Shown here: positions 57,203 to 64,000 of the stretch, piece by piece
Numbering within the stretch: the stretch's first letter is position 1
Layout of the letters: each line of letters begins with the position of its first letter
Assembly: GCA_002840975.1 (NCBI GenBank)
Contig: PHDN01000007.1
Coordinates: 91,327 to 155,326 of the forward strand
Source of the DNA: Bacteroidetes bacterium HGW-Bacteroidetes-16
GTDB lineage: Bacteria > Bacteroidota > Bacteroidia > Bacteroidales > F082
DNA length: 64,000 nucleotides
Direction: 5' to 3'
Made by a program: the position numbers and the translations under genes
The notes under the pieces: generated by a model
Seen by the model: only the letters and a program-made list of their open reading frames with translations
What the model was told of the DNA's origin: nothing
Database searches by the model: none

Positions 57203-57760
57203 ATGTCCATGAAAAAAGATACTTCACAGCAATTTACCCAAATCATTCAATTGTGCCAAGGCGTGTTTGAAGCCAAACAAAAGGATTATGGAACCGCATG
57301 GCGGATTCTCCGATTGGCGAGTTTAACCGATCAGATATATATCAAAGCCAACCGGATCAGGAGTATACAGGTTAAAGGCGATCAGAAAATTGATGAAGGC
57401 ATCGTTCCCGAATTTATCGGGATTGTGAATTATTCGGTGATGGCTTTGATACAGTTGGAAAAGGGTGTGGCCGAAACCGCCGATATGAGTGCTGAAGAAG
57501 CTGTTGTTCATTTTACCAAACACCTGGTGGCGGCCCGTGACCTGATGATGGACAAAAACCACGATTATGACGAGGCCTGGCGCAATATGCGGATTTCTTC
57601 ACTCACCGACATTGTGTTGATGAAGTTGCTGCGCATCAAACAAATCGAGGACAACCAGGGAAAGACAACGGTGTCCGAAGGGCTGAGCGCCAATTATCAG
57701 GATATTATCAATTATTCCGTTTTTGCTTTAATTAAGCTGACTATTGAGCATGTATCGTAA
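57203..57760 (+). CDS. DUF1599 protein with internal duplication
   Basis: A 185-residue protein of the DUF1599 (nucleotide modification-associated) family, function unproven. It carries two copies of one motif: KDYGTAWRILRLASLTDQIY (about 33-52) and HDYDEAWRNMRISSLTDIVL (about 117-136), each followed by an R(I)xxI helix, so the fold is an internal duplication. It is divergent from folP, as in other Bacteroidota, and overlaps the next gene by 11 bp. Confidence 0.88.
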   Translation: MSMKKDTSQQFTQIIQLCQGVFEAKQKDYGTAWRILRLASLTDQIYIKANRIRSIQVKGDQKIDEGIVPEFIGIVNYSVMALIQLEKGVAETADMSAEEAVVHFTKHLVAARDLMMDKNHDYDEAWRNMRISSLTDIVLMKLLRIKQIEDNQGKTTVSEGLSANYQDIINYSVFALIKLTIEHVS

Positions 57761-58880
57761 AAAAAAACCACCCGAACCCCTCTGGATTAAACTCATCAGG
57801 ATTTTCACCGGTTTGGTGTTTATCTTTTCATCCACCGTAAAAGGCATCGATCCTCTTGGTACTGCATACCGCGTTGAGGATTACCTGCTGGTTTATGGCT
57901 GGAACTTCATGATGGATTATGCCCTGGCGTTGAGCATTTTCCTTATTATCATCGAGTTTTTAATTGGCGTGGCGCTGGTTTTCAGGTTAAAATCAACCCT
58001 GGCAACAGTCGGATTGCTTTTAATCATGGTCATTTTCACGGTCGTCACCTATCTGGATGCACGCTACAACATGGTACCCGATTGTGGGTGTTTTGGCGAT
58101 GCCGTTAAACTCACCAACTGGCAAACCTTTTATAAGAATATTCTTTTGATCGTGCTGGCTATTTTAATTTTTGCCAACCACAAACGCATGAAAATAAAAA
58201 TGCCGCCAAGAATTCAATGGCTGTTCTTGGTCTTGTTTGTCGCTTCGTATGCCTGGTTTGTCATTTACAACTACCGCCATCTGCCCATGGTTGATTTTCG
58301 TGATTGGAAAGTGGGCAACGACATGAAATCCGAAGGACTCAATCAGGTAAAAACCTATGTAACTTACAAGAATACCCAAACAGGGGAGGAGCAGGAATTT
58401 TTGTCGCCCGATTATCCATGGAACGATTCCACCTGGATGTCGCAATGGACCTTTGTGGATCAGCGCATCGATGATTCGCAGCGGGTGCTGAAACACCATG
58501 TGTTGCTGGAAGATGCAGCGGGTAACGACCTGACCTCCGAAATTTTTGAAAACCCGGATTATCAGCTGGTGTTGATTTCCAACGATTTGGATGCTGCATC
58601 AACAACGGGGATGACCAAAGCTTCTTCCATCGAATTGGACGCTTCTAATCTGGATATTCCCATGGTACTTGTCTCCAGTTCTTCTTTCGAAAAAATGGAC
58701 GAAATTAAAAAGGACTATCAACTGAATATGGAAGCTTTGATTGCGGATGAAACCGAACTACAGGCCATGATCCGGTCAAATCCCGGACTGATGTTGTTAC
58801 ACAATGGAATCGTCATCAAAAAATGGCATTACCATGATTTTCCCGATAAGGAGGAACTGGTAAAGATACTCACTCCATGA
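57750..58880 (+). CDS. BT_3928-type DoxX-like membrane protein
   Basis: A 376-residue inner-membrane protein. Four to five hydrophobic helices in residues 15-175 form a DoxX/MauE-like unit, with VFIFSSTVKGIDPLGTAYRV near the N-terminus and the short conserved CGCFGD. The C-terminal half is soluble and thioredoxin-like (NPGLMLLHNGIVIKKWHYHD) but has no CxxC there. Role unknown; a redox or quinone-linked role is inferred from DoxX relatives. The ATG at 57750 is preferred over an in-frame TTG at 57744. Its stop overlaps the next start (ATGA). Confidence 0.82.
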   Translation: MYRKKKPPEPLWIKLIRIFTGLVFIFSSTVKGIDPLGTAYRVEDYLLVYGWNFMMDYALALSIFLIIIEFLIGVALVFRLKSTLATVGLLLIMVIFTVVTYLDARYNMVPDCGCFGDAVKLTNWQTFYKNILLIVLAILIFANHKRMKIKMPPRIQWLFLVLFVASYAWFVIYNYRHLPMVDFRDWKVGNDMKSEGLNQVKTYVTYKNTQTGEEQEFLSPDYPWNDSTWMSQWTFVDQRIDDSQRVLKHHVLLEDAAGNDLTSEIFENPDYQLVLISNDLDAASTTGMTKASSIELDASNLDIPMVLVSSSSFEKMDEIKKDYQLNMEALIADETELQAMIRSNPGLMLLHNGIVIKKWHYHDFPDKEELVKILTP

Positions 58881-59926
58881 TTCGTTATCTGACAAAAAGA
58901 CTGGCCTATGGTGCCCTGGTTATGTGGGGAGTAGCCACCGTGATTTTCTTTTTGTTTAATATCCTTCCGGGCGATCCGGCCCGCATGTTGTTGGGCCAGC
59001 GTGCTGATATATCATCCGTTGAAGCCATACGCAAAGACCTGGGTCTGGACAAGCCGCCTTTTTTTCAGTACCTCCAATATCTCAACGATTTAAGCCCGGT
59101 TTCCATTCATTTTGACGGGGACGGTGAAATACCCGGCATATCCATGATCAGTGCTTCCACCTGGCATCTGGTATTAAAGAAACCATACCTCCGGCGTTCG
59201 TATCAAAGCAAAAGGCTGGTGAGTTCCATCATTGGCGAAGCGTTTCCTAAAACCCTGCTGTTGGCTGTCACAGCCATCTTGCTGGCCATGTTTATTGGCC
59301 TTGTTTTAGGCGTGTTGGCCGCTCTGAATCACAACAAACCGCTCGACAGGTTTTTGCTGGTGTTTTCATCACTGGGCATGTCGATTCCCTCTTTTTTTGC
59401 AGCCATCCTCATGGCCTGGGTGTTTGCTTATTTGCTGGCCGAATACACCGGGTTGCCCATGTTTGGGAGTTTGTATTCTGTTGACGACGTAACCGGTGAA
59501 CAATACATCAACCTGAGGAATTTAATTTTGCCGGCCATCACTTTGGGAATCAGGCCGCTGGCCATCGTGGTGAGTTTAACCCGCAGTTCCATGCTGGACG
59601 TGCTTTCGCAGGATTATATCCGCACGGCCTTTGCCAAAGGATTGAGTAGGTTTCAGGTGGTGATAAAACATGGATTGCGCAATGCGCTGAACCCTGTTAT
59701 TACTGCCATAACCGGCTGGTTTGCCTCACTGATGGCCGGAGCCGTATTTGTGGAATACGTGTTCGACTGGAAAGGCATCGGTGTGGTAATTGTGGATGCG
59801 TTGGAAAAATATGACCTTCCGGTGATTATGGGTTCGGTGTTGTTTATTTCTATTGTGCTGGTGCTGGTGAATATCCTGGTCGATGTGATGTACGCGGTAC
59901 TCGACCCACGGGTGAGGCTGGAATAG
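58877..59926 (+). CDS. ABC transporter permease, DppB/OppB type
   Basis: A 349-residue inner-membrane permease of a peptide, nickel or related importer. The N-terminal block FNILPGDPARMLLGQRADIS and the EAA loop FAKGLSRFQVVIKHGLRNAL mark the DppB class; about six helices are visible. No partner permease, ATPase or substrate-binding gene lies within reach of the window, so it must work with components encoded elsewhere. It overlaps the previous stop by 4 bp, an unusual companion for a BT_3928-type gene. Confidence 0.88.
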   Translation: MIRYLTKRLAYGALVMWGVATVIFFLFNILPGDPARMLLGQRADISSVEAIRKDLGLDKPPFFQYLQYLNDLSPVSIHFDGDGEIPGISMISASTWHLVLKKPYLRRSYQSKRLVSSIIGEAFPKTLLLAVTAILLAMFIGLVLGVLAALNHNKPLDRFLLVFSSLGMSIPSFFAAILMAWVFAYLLAEYTGLPMFGSLYSVDDVTGEQYINLRNLILPAITLGIRPLAIVVSLTRSSMLDVLSQDYIRTAFAKGLSRFQVVIKHGLRNALNPVITAITGWFASLMAGAVFVEYVFDWKGIGVVIVDALEKYDLPVIMGSVLFISIVLVLVNILVDVMYAVLDPRVRLE

Positions 59927-60152
59927 CCATTTGAAAACAAACCCTTGCAACTCTTTGAACGGAACAATAGTCTTGTTCGCAAGGATTTGATTTTACAGGT
60001 AGAATAACCTATTTGTTATCTGTCTAAATTGGATTTGTGGTTAAAAGTGAAACTGTTAATAGTTAAATTTGGCGTAATTTCATCTGTGGCTTGCCAGGTG
60101 GAATCAAAATCAGGTTTTTAGTAGAAAATATACTTCTTATTAACCAATATTG

Positions 60153-63100
60153 ATGAAAAAAACATTACTCTTATTTTCGTTTATACTTATCATTCAAGGT
60201 GTTTTCGGGCAAGCCGATTCAAACGTTTTTAGCATCAATGATACCTGTTTTTTTTCTGTTGATGATACTACCCATAATAACCGGATAGGACAGCATTTTG
60301 TTTCAAACCAGGTAGTTGTAAATATCTTCGGCATACCGGAGATCGAAGCCCGCTTACAACTGATTAGCGCCATTCAACAGGATAAGGAGTTGGAATGTTA
60401 TCAGGGTGATCAACCGGGTCGGTTAATTGTGTATTCAAAAAATCCGGAGCAAATTCAATCAAGCCTGTTGGGGCAGTTGGACGAGCTTGAAAAACAACTT
60501 TACGCTGACTTTAAGAACATGTCGAAGGAAGAGTTGGGTTATGCATTTCAGGAATGGAAACAAAATGTGAAGGATGAATTGTATTATTTCATCCTTGGAG
60601 ATAGGGAAATCACTGGATTTACGTGTGCCGAATCGGATCCATTTTGTACTAGTGAAATTTATTCATTTCCTGCGGCTACAACAGGAGTGGGCGAACCAGG
60701 TCCAGATTACGGTTGCTTGAACACACAGCCATGTCCTGTTTGGTATCACATGAGAATAAGACAATCCGGAGATATTACTATTAAAATGGTTGGCACAAAA
60801 ACTGATGGAACAACAATGGACATAGATTTTGCACTTTGGGGTCCCTATGACGATCCTCTTAGTCCGTGTCCATTCGAGCTGACATCAGAATGTTCAGGTT
60901 CTCCATTAGGATGTCCAAACAATACTCAAAACCCCAATTTCTATCCTTCAGGCAACCTGCACGACTGTAGTTATTCTGGTAATTCAATTGAATTTGCTCA
61001 CGTTATCAATGGTCAGGTGGGGCAATATTTTATTCTGCTCATCACCAATTATTCTCAGGCTGAGGGGAATATCACATTTCAAAAAACAGAAGGTGACGGT
61101 GAAACTGATTGTACTATAGTCCCACCTCAGGTAAGTAACAATGGACCGCTGTGTGTTGGGGATACACTCAATCTTTATGCTTCAGCTGAACCAGGTGCTA
61201 CTTACGAATGGAGTGGCCCTTTGGGTTTTACTTCAACCGATCAAAACCCGATCATTCCAGATGTAACTTTGGGCCATGCCGGAGATTATCAGGTAGTAAT
61301 TACAGTGGATGGTCTGGTTAGCGATCCTGCCATCACCACGGTGGTAGTTAATCCCAATCCGGTACCTGCGTTTACTTTTACACCCGATACCCTCTTATGT
61401 GCCGATGAAAACATTCTCTTCTCCGCTACCAGTACCGAAACCATTGCAAGCTGGGTCTGGGATTTCGGAAATGGAGATTTTGGCTCTGGCCAGAACATAA
61501 ATTATGCCTATCCGGCAGAAGGTAGTTTTACCGTTGATCTGTTGGTAACCACCACAGAAAATTGTCAGGCCAATGTAAACCAGGCAATTGTGATTCACCC
61601 GCTTCCGGTGGCTTCGTTTACCATTGCCCAGGGTACCACTGTTTGTGTTGACGAACAATTGACTTTTAATGCCACCAGCACCACCAATATCATCGAATGG
61701 AGCTGGAATTTTGGAGATGGCAATACAGGTACAGGGCAGAATGTCACGCACACCTACGCCACCTCGGGAACGAAACAAGTGGTACTCACCGTTACAAATA
61801 TCAATAGCTGTACAGATGTGGTAACAACCACCATCACGGTAAATCCGTTGCCTGTAGCTGATTTTTCTGTGTCAGTCAACGATACCTCCTGTTATGCAGA
61901 GTTAGTGAGCTTTAATGCTAGCGGAACCCCTGACATCATCGATTGGCAGTGGCAATTTGGTGACGGGAATACCGCTTCGGGTCAAAATACCACCCATGCG
62001 TATACCACTTATGGAAATTTTACGGTAAATTCCATTTATACCAATGCAAACGGATGTCAGGATATCACCTCACACATGCAAACCGTGGTCGATCTGTCGG
62101 CCCTGGATTTTTCGGTTACGCCTTCTCAAAGCTGTCCAGGGTATCCGGTGGATATTCTTGGAATTGGGAATGTGACCTTCACACCCTGGATTTGGAACTT
62201 GGGAGATGGCACTACTGAGGTTGGTAAGGAAGTTGTTCATACTTATCCCAATGCGGGCACCTACGATATCCGGTTGGATGTTTGTACTCAAACTGTAGAA
62301 AAACAGTTGGTTGTAAACCCGGTTTGTTCTGTTTACGCGGGTGATATGCAGTATACCTGCGAAGATGTTTACTTCAACTACGCTTTGTCGGCAACGCCTC
62401 CTACAGCTACAGGCGATTCGGCAGTGCGGTGGTTTACAACCGGATTGGGGACCTTTAACGATCCCGACCTTGTTACACCCACCTACTTTCCACATGTTTC
62501 AGAAGGTGCTACGCAAAACGACACCATCCTGATGATGATGGTTGGTTATGGATTTTATCCTTGTGATAACGACACAGCCTGGGCGCAATTGGTTGTTGTG
62601 CCTGGCGCTTTCGCGGAAGCAGGCTCCGATGAGAACTCCTGTTTTGGCGATCCTTATGATTTTGCCAACTCCACTGATTCAGTTTTTGCTACCAATTATG
62701 TTATGTTGCATTGGACAACCAGTGGAACAGGCCATTTTGTGGATCCCAATGTTATGAGGCCAATTTATATTCCCGGTCCCGGTGAGTTGGGACCCATTAC
62801 TCAAACCATGGTGGCTGTCAACATTATCAGTTGCGATTCCATCGATACCATGACCCTGACCATTCGTCCTGTATATGAAACTCCTTTGAGTTATACCCTC
62901 TGTCAATACGATTCTCTTTTTGCTCAGGGAGCCTGGCAAAAGGCTTCCGGTGTATTTTACGATACCTTACCTTCTGCCTATGGTTGTGATAGTGTGATTA
63001 TTACCAGTTTGACGGTACGACCAAAAATCGATCAGGATTTTGTGATGGATGCCTCCGGGTTTATTTGCAGAAAAGAAACTATCCATTTTACACCTACCGG

Positions 63101-64000
63101 TACTGCTAACTTAACCGATTGGCATTGGGATTTTGGAGATGGATTCACCTCCACAGCAACCAATCCTTCTCATCAATACAATACAGTCGGAGATTTCACC
63201 ATTGTGTATTCCTATACTGATGAAAACGGGTGCTCCGATACGGCTATGAAATCTATTCAGGTAATGCCCCTGCCGGATGTTGCCATTACTGCAAGTGCTG
63301 ATAAAGCCTGTATGGACACCCCCATTGATTTTTCAGGCAGCAGCACTTCCAATATCGTCTTCTGGGACTGGGATTTTGGAGACGGACAAACGGCTTCAGG
63401 ACAAAATGTAACCCACAGCTACTCCACCTGGGGTGATATGACAATAACGCTGATGGTAACTGACCAAAACGGGTGTACAGAAACCTCGATCCATAATATA
63501 ACAATTGTAGAGCCGGTGATTGTTGATTTCTCCTACACCATCGACTCCTGTCTTACAGTACATTTCATCGATGAAAGCACCCCGCCTCCGGGGTATTATC
63601 TGGTTACATGGGATTGGGATTTAGGTGATGGAAATACCCATGACGATCCGGAATTCAGTCACCAATATGCGGCAGGAGGCCTGTACAACGTTACATTAAC
63701 CGTTACAGCTGAGGAAAGTACGGGACATTCATGCGCCAACACCATCACTCTCCCAGTGATCGTCCCACACATGCCCACGATTTACTACACCTGGGACCCC
63801 GAGCCCACCTGCCTGGGCGACACCACCCATTTCTATGGCACCTCGGGCACCGAGATCACCAGTTGGTACTGGGACTTTGACGACGGCCTCTTTGGCAATG
63901 GCCAGGGCATCGACCACCTGTACACAGCCCCCGGCATTTACGATGTGATCCTTTACATCACCGACACCAACCTGTGCGTGAACTCCCTTGTCCACCAGGT
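60153..64000 (+). CDS. Giant PKD-repeat secreted protein (3'-truncated by window end)
   Basis: The frame is open from ATG 60153 to the window edge (over 1280 codons), with no stop. Residues 1-22 are a signal peptide ending VFGQ. An N-terminal module at about 155-325 (FCTSEIYSFPAATTGVGEPG; IDFALWGPYDDP) is typical of Bacteroidota proteins with gliding-motility-type C-termini. An Ig-like domain and at least six PKD domains follow, recognised by WDFGDG variants such as WSWNFGDGNTG, WHWDFGDGFTS and WDWDFGDGQTA. A T9SS sorting domain is expected beyond the edge but not seen. From about 63731 the codon usage turns strongly GC-ending. Probably a cell-surface adhesin. Confidence 0.9.
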   Translation, partial: MKKTLLLFSFILIIQGVFGQADSNVFSINDTCFFSVDDTTHNNRIGQHFVSNQVVVNIFGIPEIEARLQLISAIQQDKELECYQGDQPGRLIVYSKNPEQIQSSLLGQLDELEKQLYADFKNMSKEELGYAFQEWKQNVKDELYYFILGDREITGFTCAESDPFCTSEIYSFPAATTGVGEPGPDYGCLNTQPCPVWYHMRIRQSGDITIKMVGTKTDGTTMDIDFALWGPYDDPLSPCPFELTSECSGSPLGCPNNTQNPNFYPSGNLHDCSYSGNSIEFAHVINGQVGQYFILLITNYSQAEGNITFQKTEGDGETDCTIVPPQVSNNGPLCVGDTLNLYASAEPGATYEWSGPLGFTSTDQNPIIPDVTLGHAGDYQVVITVDGLVSDPAITTVVVNPNPVPAFTFTPDTLLCADENILFSATSTETIASWVWDFGNGDFGSGQNINYAYPAEGSFTVDLLVTTTENCQANVNQAIVIHPLPVASFTIAQGTTVCVDEQLTFNATSTTNIIEWSWNFGDGNTGTGQNVTHTYATSGTKQVVLTVTNINSCTDVVTTTITVNPLPVADFSVSVNDTSCYAELVSFNASGTPDIIDWQWQFGDGNTASGQNTTHAYTTYGNFTVNSIYTNANGCQDITSHMQTVVDLSALDFSVTPSQSCPGYPVDILGIGNVTFTPWIWNLGDGTTEVGKEVVHTYPNAGTYDIRLDVCTQTVEKQLVVNPVCSVYAGDMQYTCEDVYFNYALSATPPTATGDSAVRWFTTGLGTFNDPDLVTPTYFPHVSEGATQNDTILMMMVGYGFYPCDNDTAWAQLVVVPGAFAEAGSDENSCFGDPYDFANSTDSVFATNYVMLHWTTSGTGHFVDPNVMRPIYIPGPGELGPITQTMVAVNIISCDSIDTMTLTIRPVYETPLSYTLCQYDSLFAQGAWQKASGVFYDTLPSAYGCDSVIITSLTVRPKIDQDFVMDASGFICRKETIHFTPTGTANLTDWHWDFGDGFTSTATNPSHQYNTVGDFTIVYSYTDENGCSDTAMKSIQVMPLPDVAITASADKACMDTPIDFSGSSTSNIVFWDWDFGDGQTASGQNVTHSYSTWGDMTITLMVTDQNGCTETSIHNITIVEPVIVDFSYTIDSCLTVHFIDESTPPPGYYLVTWDWDLGDGNTHDDPEFSHQYAAGGLYNVTLTVTAEESTGHSCANTITLPVIVPHMPTIYYTWDPEPTCLGDTTHFYGTSGTEITSWYWDFDDGLFGNGQGIDHLYTAPGIYDVILYITDTNLCVNSLVHQ

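Overview
The window looks like chromosomal DNA from an anaerobic member of the Bacteroidota, probably Bacteroidales or a close relative. Four things support this. Secreted proteins carry Bacteroidota-style C-terminal sorting domains and PKD/HYR repeats. Several genes are preceded by the Bacteroidota -7 promoter box TAnnTTTG. The order tRNA-Thr/Tyr/Gly/Thr-tuf-tRNA-Trp-secE-nusG-rplKAJL-rpoBC is conserved in the phylum. DUF3467, DUF1599 and a BT_3928-type protein sit in familiar settings. A large [FeFe]-hydrogenase locus points to fermentative, H2-cycling metabolism.

Layout. 0-4 kb: a secreted multidomain adhesin-like protein with a lectin domain and near-identical repeats. 4-8 kb: loosely packed small genes (cupin, K+ channel-like protein, nitroreductase, thioesterase) separated by decayed, duplicated intergenic repeats. 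8-23 kb: the informational core (rpsU, xerC, hpf, four tRNAs, tuf, tRNA-Trp, secE, nusG, rplKAJL, rpoB, rpoC, DUF3467). 23.2-23.9 kb: a convergent Nudix gene. 24.1-36.3 kb: one same-strand hydrogenase locus: response regulator, hydC, hydB, hydA (NAD-linked, electron-bifurcating type), a sensory hydrogenase fused to a histidine kinase, a second response regulator, a receiver-kinase hybrid, and the H-cluster maturases hydG, hydF, hydE. 36.7-40.2 kb: AraC regulator, VOC protein and class II UvrA, resembling a drug-resistance or damage-response cassette. 41.0-49.7 kb: two paralogous giant PAS/GAF hybrid histidine kinases that carry matching palindromes in their ATPase-domain coding sequence. 49.8-51.2 kb: two unrecognised envelope proteins. 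51.3 kb: tRNA-Arg with a palindromic insertion next to it. 51.5-57.1 kb (minus strand): FAD/Fe-S dehydrogenase, DUF1338, lipoate ligase, folP. 57.2-59.9 kb: DUF1599, a DoxX-like protein and an orphan DppB-like permease. 60.2 kb to the end: a giant PKD-repeat secreted protein that runs out of the window.

How the genes work together. The hydrogenase locus encodes the catalytic enzyme, the maturases that build its H-cluster, and a dedicated signalling module. The sensory hydrogenase keeps the cluster ligands but has Asp where catalytic enzymes have the proton-relay Cys, and it feeds a histidine kinase. The receivers of the locus have no DNA-binding output domain, so the end of the signal path is not encoded here.

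The strongest unexplained observation is a 40-bp perfect palindrome inside the first hybrid kinase gene. The second kinase has a palindrome at the homologous position with different arm bases, but both arms changed together so that pairing is kept; one of its arms also carries a 15-bp in-frame duplication.
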